The notes under the pieces are model-generated. The model was given only the letters and a program-made list of their open reading frames with translations, was not told the DNA's origin and made no database searches. A DNA stretch of 64,000 nt from JAKPUX01 sp035353815 (GTDB lineage: Bacteria; Zhuqueibacterota; Zhuqueibacteria; Residuimicrobiales; Residuimicrobiaceae), in contig DAOQAG010000023.1 in the NCBI GenBank assembly GCA_035353815.1, positions 1 to 64,000 on the forward strand, read 5' to 3'. Numbering within the stretch: the stretch's first letter is position 1; every line of letters begins with the position of its first letter. This document shows, piece after piece, positions 22,608 to 31,961 of this stretch. Position numbers and translations under genes: made by a program.

Positions 22608-25151
22608 TCAGGCGGTCACCGGCTGCTTGCGGTGATGCTGATAGCGCATCCAGAGGGAATACCCGAGGATGCCGAGCAGCAGGAGCAGAACGATACCGGT
22701 GATCCACTCGCCAGCGGTATAGGAAGCCGGGGCGAATTTAAAGACCACCTGGTGATTGCCGGCCGGGAGAAAGAGGCCGCGCAGCAGGTAGTTGGTTTTG
22801 TAGATCTTGCTCTCTTTGCCATCCACATAGGCCTTCCAGCCGGAGGGATAATAGATCTCGCTCAGCACCATGATCGTCGGGGCCTTGACTTGCGCGGAAA
22901 TCGCGATCTCGTGCAGATCGTATTTGACGATCTCTGCAGTATTTCCGGCAGCGGCGGCGACCGCATAGGGCGGATTTTCCTCGACCACGGCAACCCGGCG
23001 GGGGTCGAAACGGCCGCTTTTCATGAAATCAAAGATGCTCTTGCGGCCACTGAGCACCCGGGTAGAATCGGCGAAAAAGGCGCGCGGCAGCACGGTGGTG
23101 TTGCGATAGAGGGGCACCTGCTCGGGATTGGCTACCGGCTGGTAGCGCGGATCGTTGAGCGGCAGCCATTGCATCACCAGGTATTTGACATTGAGCATAT
23201 CGAGCATCGCCGAGTCAAAGGCGAGGCGATCCGGCGCGATCTGGCTGGGCGGCACTTCCACCGGGGTAACGCGGTTGTCGCGCATGCCCATCCGCCAGTA
23301 TTTGGAGACAAAGCTGTTCAGGCCGTAGCGATCCTGGGAGTCGAAGCCGGTTTCGTCGAGGAACTCCTGGTAGAGGCGCAGTTTGGCGGCGCTGTATCCG
23401 GAAATATTGGGAATGAAGTGGTACATATACCAGTTACCGCTTTTGTCATCGAGCACCGGGAAGATGCGGTACAAGGACTTGTCGCGCTGCAGAAATTCAA
23501 CGGCGGGCGTTGCGGCAAAATAGGCCCGCTCGTCCGACTTGTCCTGGGGCCGGATGATCCGGGCATCCACGGCCCAGAGGTCGAAAACAGCCAGTGCGCA
23601 AAGCGAGAGGGTCAATGCCAGCCGGGAGAGATTGTTCTTGAGGAAATGGAGGATCAGGGTGACGACGAGCACCACCAGGCCGATGGATTTGAGGCTGTCC
23701 AGCACCGCCTTGTTGTAGGCATCGACGCGCTGGGCGTCATTGAGGGTATGGCCGCCGCTGCCGGCCATGCCCATATAGAGCGCCTTGCCGAGCAGGACCA
23801 TGAGGCCGAGTACGATTACCACGCCGGCGAATCCATAGAGGTAGCGGGTCAGGGATTTGAGCCGGCGGCTGCGTTCGAGGGGTTTGAGCTGCGGCAGCTG
23901 GGTGCGCAGTTCAAAGAGGGCTTGCAAGCCGATACCCGCCAGCACGAGCATGCTGATATCGAGGATGATATGGATCATGCTGGGGACGCGAAATTTGTTA
24001 AAATAGGGCAGGATCTTGAAGAGCGGCGTATAGAGCAGCCCGAAATGCTTGCCGAAGGAGACCAGCAGCGAAAAGAACGCCACCGTCGTCATGATCCAGG
24101 TTGTGCGGTCGCGGCGCAAGACCAGCGGAATTCCGGCCAGGAGAAAGACGATGACGCTGAAATAGAGCGGATAATCCGTGAAGGGCATTTTGCCCCAATA
24201 GGTGGCGCCGCCGAATCCCATGAATGAGGGGATGAAAAAAGTCACCATCTCTAGAGGATGGAAGGACCAGTTGGCGGCGTAATCAAAATCCAGCCCGCCG
24301 CCCTCGGTGCCGCCGCCGCGGATGGAGTAACGCTGGTAGTCGAGGACCGAGGTATAGAGGATCATCGAGAGGAGCACACCCGCCGCTATAGCTCCGGCGA
24401 GCATTCCGGCGGAGATCAGCAGGGGTCTGATCTCGCGGGTGCGGCGGTAATCGGCGATTTCCTTGTAGAGGAAATAGATACCGAGGAGAATAAAGGTATA
24501 ATAAGAAACCTGGATATGGGCGCGCACCATCTGAAAGCCGATGGCGAGGGAGGTCAGGCTGAACCAGAGTCCGTTTTTCTCCTCCATCATTTTTTTGGCG
24601 CAGAGGAGGATGACCGGGATCAGAACGGCAGCAAGGAATTTGGTGTTATGGCCGTAGGAGGTGAAGGCGACAAATTGAGGAATAAATATCACTGCCAGCC
24701 CGGAAAAGAAGGCCGCCAGGGGTTCGACCCCGAGGCCGCGCATGAGGAGGAACATGAACAGGGCGAACAACAGATAATTGAGGAGGATGAACATAAAATC
24801 CGGCATCGCGATCATGCGCAGGAAGCCGATGAGCACATCATCGAGGCGGTTGACATGGGGCGCGCTGAGCAGGGATCCGAAAGAGGGCATGCCGCCGAAA
24901 ATGTAGGGACACCACAGGGGCGTGACGCCGCGGGAGAGGGCTTCCTTGACAAAGGGGGCCGTGGCGCGGGCGCTTTGCTGATCGGGCATCTGAAAGGTTT
25001 TACCGCCGAGGATGACCTGGTGATAGAGTATCAGCAGGAGCAGGAATGAGAGCAGCAGGAGTGCGGCCAGGGGATGGCGAGTGAGCAGATTCTCCTTTTC
25101 CATGGGCGGTGGCGTCAGGATCTTTTCCTGTGCGACTTTTTTCTTTTTCAC
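22608..25151 (-). CDS. YfhO-family membrane protein
   Basis: An 847-residue polytopic membrane protein of the YfhO/GT-C-like type: about a dozen hydrophobic helices, a long periplasmic stretch (about 540-760) and a C-terminal helix followed by a short basic tail. The block YPSGWKAYVDGKESKI near the C-terminus is characteristic. YfhO proteins are implicated in glycosylation of surface polymers, with a lipid-linked sugar as donor. The frame opens at TTG 25214, but that lies within a promoter; GTG 25151 with GAGG before it is preferred, and ATG 25103 is an alternative. Confidence 0.88.
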   Translation of the reverse strand: MKKKKVAQEKILTPPPMEKENLLTRHPLAALLLLSFLLLLILYHQVILGGKTFQMPDQQSARATAPFVKEALSRGVTPLWCPYIFGGMPSFGSLLSAPHVNRLDDVLIGFLRMIAMPDFMFILLNYLLFALFMFLLMRGLGVEPLAAFFSGLAVIFIPQFVAFTSYGHNTKFLAAVLIPVILLCAKKMMEEKNGLWFSLTSLAIGFQMVRAHIQVSYYTFILLGIYFLYKEIADYRRTREIRPLLISAGMLAGAIAAGVLLSMILYTSVLDYQRYSIRGGGTEGGGLDFDYAANWSFHPLEMVTFFIPSFMGFGGATYWGKMPFTDYPLYFSVIVFLLAGIPLVLRRDRTTWIMTTVAFFSLLVSFGKHFGLLYTPLFKILPYFNKFRVPSMIHIILDISMLVLAGIGLQALFELRTQLPQLKPLERSRRLKSLTRYLYGFAGVVIVLGLMVLLGKALYMGMAGSGGHTLNDAQRVDAYNKAVLDSLKSIGLVVLVVTLILHFLKNNLSRLALTLSLCALAVFDLWAVDARIIRPQDKSDERAYFAATPAVEFLQRDKSLYRIFPVLDDKSGNWYMYHFIPNISGYSAAKLRLYQEFLDETGFDSQDRYGLNSFVSKYWRMGMRDNRVTPVEVPPSQIAPDRLAFDSAMLDMLNVKYLVMQWLPLNDPRYQPVANPEQVPLYRNTTVLPRAFFADSTRVLSGRKSIFDFMKSGRFDPRRVAVVEENPPYAVAAAAGNTAEIVKYDLHEIAISAQVKAPTIMVLSEIYYPSGWKAYVDGKESKIYKTNYLLRGLFLPAGNHQVVFKFAPASYTAGEWITGIVLLLLLGILGYSLWMRYQHHRKQPVTA

Positions 25152-25194
25152 GGCAGCCTCATTGCAGGACAGGGATGGATGCAGATTATTGATT

Positions 25195-25223
25195 ATTATA
25201 TGACAATTTTTCAAGAAAGTCCA
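25195..25223 (-). promoter_or_regulatory. Sigma-70-type promoter for the YfhO gene
   Basis: Read on the minus strand: TGGACT (25223-25218), a 17-base spacer and a perfect TATAAT (25200-25195). The preferred GTG start at 25151 lies about 37 bases downstream of the expected transcription start. Confidence 0.6.
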
Positions 25224-25332
25224 GCGATTCTTTATGCTTTTGCTTTGAAGTTTTTTGATCCTATCTCCAGAATTTTTATATTAACAGCAGCCCGGAATGG
25301 TCCGGGGTCTCATCCCCAACGAGGCTTTTTGC

Positions 25333-26361
25333 ATGGCGCTCCCACCCCCGCAGATTCTTTTCATCCAGCCCAGCCAGGCCCCCTTCGTGCTCGCCGATGC
25401 CGCCACCCTGCGTCAGCACTTTCGCCTGCGTACGCGCCGTTTTCATTTCAAGCCGCGCCTGCGGCAGCTGTGGGATCATCTCGCCCAATTCTGCTGGCTG
25501 CTGTGTTATCTACCCTCCGCAAGGGCCGTCTACACCTGGTTCGCCGACTATCATACCCTGCTTGCGGTTTTGGCCGGAAAGATGCTGCACAAGCCGGTCG
25601 TCATCGTTATTGGTGGCTATGACGTCGCGCGCATGCCCGAGTTTCACTATGGTGCACATCTGGCGCCGGTGCGCTCCTTTTGCAGCCGGATGAGTCTGCG
25701 CCATGCCACCCTGCTGCTGCCGGTTTCGCAGGCCACGGCGGACGAGCTGGCGTCCTTTGCTCCGCACGCTCCGGCACGGATCCTTCCGAACGGTGTCGAT
25801 ACCGGATTTTTTCAGGCGGAGGTGGAGGCGCAGAGGGAGGTGGACGTGCTCACGGTCTGCGGCGCGCGGGACCGGCGCGCGGCCGCCATCAAGGGCATCG
25901 AACTCTTACTGGAGACGGCGCGCGCACTGCCGGAGGTTTCATTCAGGGTAGTGGGACTGGAGGCGGAAGCCCTGGTCTGGGTGAAATCGCTGGGGGTTCC
26001 GGGGAATGTGCTGCTGCAGGGCCGGCTGGGACGCAGCGAGCTGGCTGCGCTCTATGCCCGCACCCGGGTCTATGGCCAATTTTCCCGCCACGAGTCCTTT
26101 GGCATGGCTTTGGCTGAAGCGATGGCGAGCGGATGTCTGCCGGTGGTGACGGCGACCGGGGCTCTGCCCGAGGTTGTGGGCGCGACGGGATGGATTGTCC
26201 CGGAGCGTTCGGCGGCCGCTCTGGCGGCGGCGATTAAACAAGCCCTGGCCGCCGGCCCGGCGCAGCGGCGCGCTGCCCGGCAGCGGATCGTCGAGTGTTT
26301 CGCATTGGAGAAGCGCCAGGCCGGCCTGGTCGCACTGCTGCAGGAACTCCTGCAGGCTTGA
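25333..26361 (+). CDS. Family 4-type glycosyltransferase
   Basis: A 342-residue GT-B enzyme. The N-terminal domain has a Rossmann-like core and VIGGYDVARMPEFHYG. The C-terminal domain has LPNGVDTGFF and the donor-site block SRHESFGMALAEAMASGCLPVV, where the EX7E motif lies at E-SFGMALA-E. It probably takes part in surface polysaccharide assembly. ATG 25333 was chosen over the upstream start at 25297 because it is eight residues before the first strand; neither has a strong ribosome binding site. It converges with the next glycosyltransferase without a visible terminator. Confidence 0.85.
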   Translation: MALPPPQILFIQPSQAPFVLADAATLRQHFRLRTRRFHFKPRLRQLWDHLAQFCWLLCYLPSARAVYTWFADYHTLLAVLAGKMLHKPVVIVIGGYDVARMPEFHYGAHLAPVRSFCSRMSLRHATLLLPVSQATADELASFAPHAPARILPNGVDTGFFQAEVEAQREVDVLTVCGARDRRAAAIKGIELLLETARALPEVSFRVVGLEAEALVWVKSLGVPGNVLLQGRLGRSELAALYARTRVYGQFSRHESFGMALAEAMASGCLPVVTATGALPEVVGATGWIVPERSAAALAAAIKQALAAGPAQRRAARQRIVECFALEKRQAGLVALLQELLQA

Positions 26362-26394
26362 GCCGGATTCCTCCGCCATCGCCCGCCGCTACCT

Positions 26395-27732
26395 TTATTT
26401 TCCCCCCTTATCACCCGCAGCCTGGATCAGCCCGTCAAAGAGGGTGGCGAGCTGATGGGTCAATTCGCGGCGCTCAAAGAGCCGCCCGGCCTCTTCCTGT
26501 TCTCTTTTCGGGCCGGAGCCGGGCTCTGCGAGCAGGCGGCGCAGAGCCGCGGCGATGGCGGAGCTGTCGCCGGGTGGAACGCAGAGGCCCAATCCATGGC
26601 GGCGGATGAGCGCAGCGGCGTCACCTTCGGGCGCGAGGGCGAGGATGGGCAGGCGCGCGCCGATGTATTCAAAGAGTTTGCCGGTGAGGATGCCGCGGTT
26701 GGCGGGGGCGTCATCGATGATCAGCAGGGCCGCGTCGGCGGCGAGCAGGTACTGCAAACTCCGGGCGTGGTTGACGTAGGGGATATGTTCAAAGAGGGGA
26801 GCGGCGGGTGAAGCGGCGATCTCCTGCAGGATCGGTTCGCCCACACGCCCCACCAAACGGATGCGCAGCTGCGCCAGTGGCGGAAAGTGTTCGGCGAGCA
26901 GTTGTTCGAGGGCGCGCAGCAGAAAATGGGGATTGCGGTTGCCGTAAAGGGACCCGGTGTAGATGAGGGTGAATCCCGGCGCTTTCTCCAGGGGCTTCAC
27001 GCCCGCCAGATCGGCGGCATCAAAGCCGTTGGGCAGCTGCTGCCAGCGCGCATCGCGCAGATCGGGATGGCGGCTGAGCAGGTCCTCCTGCACCCCGGGC
27101 GAGACCGTGAGGATGCGGTCCGCGTCCGCCAGGACCCGCGTTTCCATCCGGTACTCCAGGGCCCGGCAGGGGGCCGGCCGCCATTGCGGGGTCGAAAGCC
27201 AGCCGATCCAGGAATCGCGAAAATCGGCAACCCAGGGCAGTCCGGCGGCCCGCTTGAGGCGGCAGCCGATCAAATGGGTGGTATAGGGCGGGGCGCTGGA
27301 GAAGAGGAGATCGATCTTTTCACTGCGGAGAATTTTCCGGCCCAGCTGGAGCGCTGGATAGAGCCAGGTCATGCGTGCATCGGGGACGAAGAGGGTGGCG
27401 CGGATGGCTTCCGCAAGCCGTTCGCTCCAGGGCTGGCGTTCATGCCCCTCCCGCGTCAGGGTGGCGATATCCGTGGCGGTGTCGGCGGCCTTGCCGGTAA
27501 ATTTGCGATAGAGACGGTAGGGTTCGAATAGGGGTGCGCGGTAGATGTGGACACCCTCCGGGATCTCTTGCAGCAGGGTCTCATCGCGGGCCGGATAGTC
27601 CGCTTCCCTGGCGGTGAGAACCACGGGCTCCCAGCCGAACTCCCGCAGATATTTGACGAACTTGAGGGTTCGCTGCACGCCGGCGCCGCCGGCCGGGGGA
27701 AAATAGTAGGTGATGACTAGGACTCGGGGCAT
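26395..27732 (-). CDS. Glycosyltransferase, family 4-like
   Basis: A 445-residue GT-B glycosyltransferase of the kind that begins ITYYFPPAGGAGVQR, in which the glycine-rich loop binds the acceptor. The middle has SAPPYTTHLIG and VADFRDSW, then LPNGFD and YTGSLYGNRNP at the second-domain entry, and the donor loop GKLFEYIGARLPILAL. It is the last gene of the nadB-led minus-strand unit and overlaps the methyltransferase by 16 bases. It should act in extracellular or LPS polysaccharide synthesis; the sugar is unknown. Confidence 0.88.
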   Translation of the reverse strand: MPRVLVITYYFPPAGGAGVQRTLKFVKYLREFGWEPVVLTAREADYPARDETLLQEIPEGVHIYRAPLFEPYRLYRKFTGKAADTATDIATLTREGHERQPWSERLAEAIRATLFVPDARMTWLYPALQLGRKILRSEKIDLLFSSAPPYTTHLIGCRLKRAAGLPWVADFRDSWIGWLSTPQWRPAPCRALEYRMETRVLADADRILTVSPGVQEDLLSRHPDLRDARWQQLPNGFDAADLAGVKPLEKAPGFTLIYTGSLYGNRNPHFLLRALEQLLAEHFPPLAQLRIRLVGRVGEPILQEIAASPAAPLFEHIPYVNHARSLQYLLAADAALLIIDDAPANRGILTGKLFEYIGARLPILALAPEGDAAALIRRHGLGLCVPPGDSSAIAAALRRLLAEPGSGPKREQEEAGRLFERRELTHQLATLFDGLIQAAGDKGGK

Positions 27733-28523
27733 GGTTTACTCATCATGATGATTGCGCCGGTGATAAAGAGTTCGCGGAGGAGGGGGATGCGGCCCAGGGT
27801 CTGCGCCGGGATCACTGGCCAGCCGAAGCGCAATTTGTAGCTGGGTCGGCTGAGATAGTAGCATTCGGCGGTGATGGTGAGCCGGTGCTTTCGTGCCAGC
27901 CGCCGGCACAAGGCGATGGTCATCCGATTGCGGCGGAGTTTTTCCATCTCGTCGAGGAAGCGGGGATTCGGGTCGTGCGCCGCGATATAGCGGGCGAGCG
28001 GGTGCCAGAGCGCTGCCGGCAGGATGTGAAACCAGGGGATGCGGCGGAGAAAGCCGCCGAGCATCTGCTGGTGCCCCCCGAAGGGGGAGTAAAAGGGGGG
28101 AAACGTCAGGATCAGGCGTGTTCCCGGCTGCATCAGGGCAGCGAGGGCGGCGAAGGCGCCGGCTTTATCCGGGAGATGTTCAAAGACATCGCGCAACAGG
28201 ATGAGATCGAAGCGGCACCGGGCCGTCTGCAGGGGCATATGAAAAAAATCGGCGGCGATGAAGGCGGTGCTGGCCAGTTGGGCGGGTGAGGCGAAGTGGC
28301 GGGCGAGCTGGAGCCGGCTCGGGCTCAATTCCACGCCGATGCTCTGGCCGCCGGCTTCGGCGAAGGCGCAGAGGATGCCCGCCTCCGCACAGCCGATATC
28401 GAGCATGCGGGCGCCGGCCAGGGGGACGCCCCACTGCCGCAGCAGCGGCAGGAGATACTCCTTGCCGAGTCGATACTGGTAGAGCCAGTACTTTTGTTTG
28501 CGGGAGAGATCGCCGTTCAACAT
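27717..28523 (-). CDS. Class I SAM-dependent methyltransferase
   Basis: A 268-residue methyltransferase with motif I MLDIGCAEAGILCAFAE, an acidic residue at the end of strand 2 (IGVELSP) and the later block DLILLRDVFEHLPD. It is most like the small-molecule methyltransferases found in glycan clusters. ATG 28523 has GGGGAG upstream and begins MLNGDLSRKQKYWLYQ; a longer GTG form (28577) adds proline-rich residues unlike the family. It lies 93 bases after the ATPase gene and overlaps the glycosyltransferase that follows. Confidence 0.85.
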   Translation of the reverse strand: MLNGDLSRKQKYWLYQYRLGKEYLLPLLRQWGVPLAGARMLDIGCAEAGILCAFAEAGGQSIGVELSPSRLQLARHFASPAQLASTAFIAADFFHMPLQTARCRFDLILLRDVFEHLPDKAGAFAALAALMQPGTRLILTFPPFYSPFGGHQQMLGGFLRRIPWFHILPAALWHPLARYIAAHDPNPRFLDEMEKLRRNRMTIALCRRLARKHRLTITAECYYLSRPSYKLRFGWPVIPAQTLGRIPLLRELFITGAIIMMSKPCPES

Positions 28524-28616
28524 GCCCGGGCTCCCCTGCAAACGCGGGATGGGCGTGCGCCCGGGGAAATCCGGCACAGGCCGGCTCTGGAGTCGATTCT
28601 GGCAGAGGGCATGCGG

Positions 28617-29753
28617 CTACTCGGATTTCCCCCGGAATTTTTCCAGAAGGCCGCTCTTCCGGGTCGGAAGTTCGACGATGATGCTGGAATCGCTGAAGAA
28701 AAAGAGATCTCCCACCTTGAGGCCGATCTCGTCGCGCAGGGGCTTCCAGTGCTCGCGATAGGCTTGATTGTCGATACGGGTGCCGTTCTTGTCTTTGAGC
28801 ACCAGAATGACCCGCTCGGGGAACTGGCGGTTGATCATGAAGGGAGAGTGGGTGCTGAACACCACCTGATTCTTCAGCGCCAGATCTTCCAGAACCTTCA
28901 TCAGATCCTTCTGGCCGGAGGGATGGAGATGGATACCCGGTTCGTCGAAGAGAAAGAGATACTCGTTGGCCTGAGCTTCGAAGGTCTGGGCGAGAAAATT
29001 GACATAGAAGGAGAGGTACCAGCGAAAGCCGAGGCTGCGGGATTCCGGGGTGTCAAAGACGGTGGTGCTGTCGCTGAAATCGATATAGAGCGCGCGGCCA
29101 TTGACATTCAGCTTGACCTCGATGGTCGGCTCCTGGGACCAGACGCGGCGCAGTTGTTCGGTGATGATACGGCTGGCTTCCTCGAGAGCGCGGCGGCCGC
29201 GGGCGTTGTCTTCAAAGATAGTTTCGTAGCGGTCGACCCCGCCGATCTTGAGCAGGTTGCGTTCAGTGGCGCATTCGGGAAGATTGGCGCACAGATCATC
29301 GTAATCGACGCGGTTTTTGAGCAAGCGGATGTCGGGAAAGTAGAGGATTTTGGGGAGAATCCGCAGCAGCCGGGCGATGTCGACGGACTCGACCGGATTG
29401 CCATTGATCAGGAGATGATAGTCATTGAGGGTTGGACCATCCTTGCGGATGTTAAAGCGTTCGACCTCCTTGAAGGCCTCCGAGAGGAGCAAGAGCAGGC
29501 GCCGGTTCTCCTTGGTGAAGCTGGAGAACTCCAGGGTCAGCTCCGGGGGTTTGGCCAGGTAATAATGGTTTGAATACTGGCAGGTAAAGGCCGCATCGAG
29601 AGCCACTTTGTCGCGAAAGGCCTCGAGGGCTTTAAGAATATTGGATTTGCCGCTCTCATTAGCGCCGATCAGCACATTGATGTGGGGATCCAGCGGCAGC
29701 GTGATTTCATAGATCGACTTAAAGGCGCGAATTTCTATCCTTGAGATGATCAT
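28617..29753 (-). CDS. OLD-like AAA ATPase ending before the TOPRIM domain
   Basis: A 378-residue ABC-type ATPase of the RecF/OLD kind. Walker A GANESGKSN lies at about residues 30-38, Walker B YLFLFDEPGIHLHPSG and STHSPFM near residues 265-315. In OLD nucleases the ATPase is followed by a TOPRIM domain that opens with a strand like ILVEGPTD; here the protein reaches SSIIVELPTR and stops 18 residues on. Another frame does not restore TOPRIM. It may be a natural ATPase-only form or the remnant of a longer gene. It lies between nadB (29 bases away) and the methyltransferase. Confidence 0.8.
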   Translation of the reverse strand: MIISRIEIRAFKSIYEITLPLDPHINVLIGANESGKSNILKALEAFRDKVALDAAFTCQYSNHYYLAKPPELTLEFSSFTKENRRLLLLLSEAFKEVERFNIRKDGPTLNDYHLLINGNPVESVDIARLLRILPKILYFPDIRLLKNRVDYDDLCANLPECATERNLLKIGGVDRYETIFEDNARGRRALEEASRIITEQLRRVWSQEPTIEVKLNVNGRALYIDFSDSTTVFDTPESRSLGFRWYLSFYVNFLAQTFEAQANEYLFLFDEPGIHLHPSGQKDLMKVLEDLALKNQVVFSTHSPFMINRQFPERVILVLKDKNGTRIDNQAYREHWKPLRDEIGLKVGDLFFFSDSSIIVELPTRKSGLLEKFRGKSE

Positions 29754-29782
29754 CGGCGCACTCCGGCGTGGGGGTCAAGGGA

Positions 29783-31393
29783 TCACTGCGCACCCGTACG
29801 TTCAATCAGGGTGTCGTGGCGATAGGTATCATCGGTATTGGGATAGTCGGTCGTATAGTGCAGCCCTCGGCTCTCCTTGCGCATCATGGCGGACTGGATG
29901 ATCAGTTGGGCTACGGTGGCCAGATTGCGCAGCTCGAGCAGCCCCTCGGTGATCCGGGTGCGTTTGTAATAATTCTCGATCTCCTGGCGGATCAGGCGGA
30001 TGCGGCTCAAGGCCCGCTCAAGGCGTGCATTCGAGCGGACGATGCCGACATAATCCCACATGATGTTCTGAATCTCGAGGCGATCATGGGAAATCAGCAC
30101 CCATTCCTCCTGATTGAAGGTGCCCGTATCGTCCCAGACCGGGATGGCGCTGGGAATCGAGGTGCGGGTTTCGGCAAAACGGAGGGCTTCCTGGCTGGCC
30201 TCGTGGGCGAAAACGACGGCTTCCAGCAGGGAGTTGGACGCCAGGCGATTGGCGCCGTGGACGCCTGTGCAGGTCACTTCGCCGCAAGCCAAAAGTCCGT
30301 TGATGTTGCTGCGCCCCTGCAGATCGGTCCGCACACCCCCGCAAGCATAATGCGCTGCGGGCACGACCGGAATCGGCTCCCTGGTGATGTCGATCTTGTA
30401 GCGGAGACAGTTTTCATAGATGTTGGGGAAGCGGGTGCGGACCGCTTCAGCATCGAGATGGCTGACATCCAGGTAAACACAGGGCACGCCGTGCTTCTTC
30501 AGCTCGGTATCGATGGCACGGGCGACGATGTCGCGCGGGGCCAGCGCCCCCATGGGATGATACTTTTCCATGAAGGATTCGCCATCCTTGTGGATGAGTC
30601 GGCCGCCAAACCCGCGCACCGCTTCGGAGATCAGAAACGAGTTGGCCTCCGGGTGATAGAGCGAAGTGGGGTGGAACTGCATGAACTCCATGTTGGCGAT
30701 GATGGCCCCGGCCCTGAAGGCGATGGCCATCCCGTCGCCGGTGGCAATGGAGGGATTGGTCGTGTGCAGATAGACCTGGCCGCAGCCGCCCGAGGCGAGA
30801 AGGGTCGCTTTGGCGATGAAGCATTCGATGCGTGCCGCATTGATGTCGAGGACGTAGGCGCCCCAGCAGTTGATCGAGAGATCCTGGGCCGGGCGGGCGC
30901 TGAAGACCTGGTGTTCGGTAATCAGCTCGACAGCCATATGGTGTTCATAGATGGTAATGCGCGGATGGTTGCGCGCCGCGGCCAGCAAGGCGGTTTCCAC
31001 GTCGCGACCGGTGTGATCCTTGACGTGGACGATGCGATTATGATGATGGCCGCCTTCGCGACCAAGGTCAAACTGCCCGGTTTCGTTGCGCGTAAAGGGC
31101 ACGCCGAGATCAAATAGCTCGCGGACCCGGGGTGGGCCTTGTTCGACGATCAGGCGCACGGCATCCTCGTGACAGAGGCCGGCGCCGGCGGTCAAGGTGT
31201 CCTCGATATGCTCCGCATAGGAATCGCTCTGATCGAAAACCGAGGCGATGCCGCCCTGAGCGTAATTGGTGTTCGATTCGGACTGATGTTTTTTGGTGAT
31301 GATCGCGACGGTGCCTTTTTCCGCCAGCTTGAGCGCTGCCGAGAGGCCGCCAATGCCGCTGCCGATGACGAGAAAATCGGATTCTATGCTCAT
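29783..31393 (-). CDS. nadB: L-aspartate oxidase
   Basis: A 536-residue flavoprotein that oxidises L-aspartate to iminoaspartate, the first step of de novo NAD synthesis; it can use O2 or fumarate. FAD-binding GSGIGGLSAAL at the N-terminus, REGGHHHNRIVH, ASGGCGQVY, the HPTSLYHP block, AAHYACGGV and HGANRLASNSLLE are diagnostic. It is full length. No nadA or nadC lies nearby. It appears to head a minus-strand unit that runs into the ATPase, methyltransferase and glycosyltransferase. It is separated from the upstream receiver gene by a terminator. Confidence 0.96.
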   Translation of the reverse strand: MSIESDFLVIGSGIGGLSAALKLAEKGTVAIITKKHQSESNTNYAQGGIASVFDQSDSYAEHIEDTLTAGAGLCHEDAVRLIVEQGPPRVRELFDLGVPFTRNETGQFDLGREGGHHHNRIVHVKDHTGRDVETALLAAARNHPRITIYEHHMAVELITEHQVFSARPAQDLSINCWGAYVLDINAARIECFIAKATLLASGGCGQVYLHTTNPSIATGDGMAIAFRAGAIIANMEFMQFHPTSLYHPEANSFLISEAVRGFGGRLIHKDGESFMEKYHPMGALAPRDIVARAIDTELKKHGVPCVYLDVSHLDAEAVRTRFPNIYENCLRYKIDITREPIPVVPAAHYACGGVRTDLQGRSNINGLLACGEVTCTGVHGANRLASNSLLEAVVFAHEASQEALRFAETRTSIPSAIPVWDDTGTFNQEEWVLISHDRLEIQNIMWDYVGIVRSNARLERALSRIRLIRQEIENYYKRTRITEGLLELRNLATVAQLIIQSAMMRKESRGLHYTTDYPNTDDTYRHDTLIERTGAQ

Positions 31394-31453
31394 GTACTCT
31401 TCTTTTTTTAGTAAAGTACATCATATCCGTATAATTTGCAACAGGTTTGTTAA

Positions 31454-31483
31454 TAAAAAAGGCCGGTATGAAAATACCGGCCT
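31454..31483 (-). terminator. Rho-independent terminator after the receiver gene
   Basis: A perfect 9-base stem (AGGCCGGTA at 31460-31468 with TACCGGCCT at 31475-31483) has a six-base loop and a run of T on the minus strand (31460-31455). Confidence 0.9.
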
Positions 31484-31520
31484 GATGCAGGGCGCAAGCC
31501 CACCGTAATGAAACAGGATC

Positions 31521-31877
31521 CTATTTTTCAATCAGCCCCAGCAGCTCGCGGTTTTTGATCGGTCGCGCGATCAGCTCGGCGATGCCGCTGGCGCGCGCCT
31601 TGGCGGCGAGGTTCGGGTTGCCCTGGTCATAAACGCCGAGAAGTTTGGTCTGGGGATGTTTGGCCTGAATCCGCTGGGCGATATCGAATCCGTCCACAGC
31701 CTCCTCCCGGGACTCCGGCAAGGCCAGGTCCAGGATGGTCAGATCCGCAGCCGCCTGATCCAGCATGGTGAAGAGATCATCGGCGTCACGCGCGACACGA
31801 ACTTCATGACGATTGCTCAGCGCCAGATACATTTGCATGCCGGAGCGCAACTCGTCGTTAAAAATGACTATTTTCAT
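31521..31877 (-). CDS. Stand-alone receiver-like protein
   Basis: A 118-residue single-domain response regulator fold. Asp8 and Glu9 are the acidic pair and Asp50 (LTILDLALP) the probable phospho-acceptor. There are two departures from the norm: four extra residues lie between the usual P and DG (LPESREEAVDG), and the conserved Lys is replaced by Arg105 (IARPI). It has no output domain, so it would act by protein contact. ATG 31877 is preferred over TTG 31937, although no strong ribosome binding site precedes it. A terminator follows. Confidence 0.8.
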   Translation of the reverse strand: MKIVIFNDELRSGMQMYLALSNRHEVRVARDADDLFTMLDQAAADLTILDLALPESREEAVDGFDIAQRIQAKHPQTKLLGVYDQGNPNLAAKARASGIAELIARPIKNRELLGLIEK

Positions 31878-31961
31878 ACCATTCCGCGGTCTCTCGTCGG
31901 GCCTGAATTGTGTTAAACTATTATAAGATAGCGACAACAGGCCTGCTCTGCGGAAAGCTTT

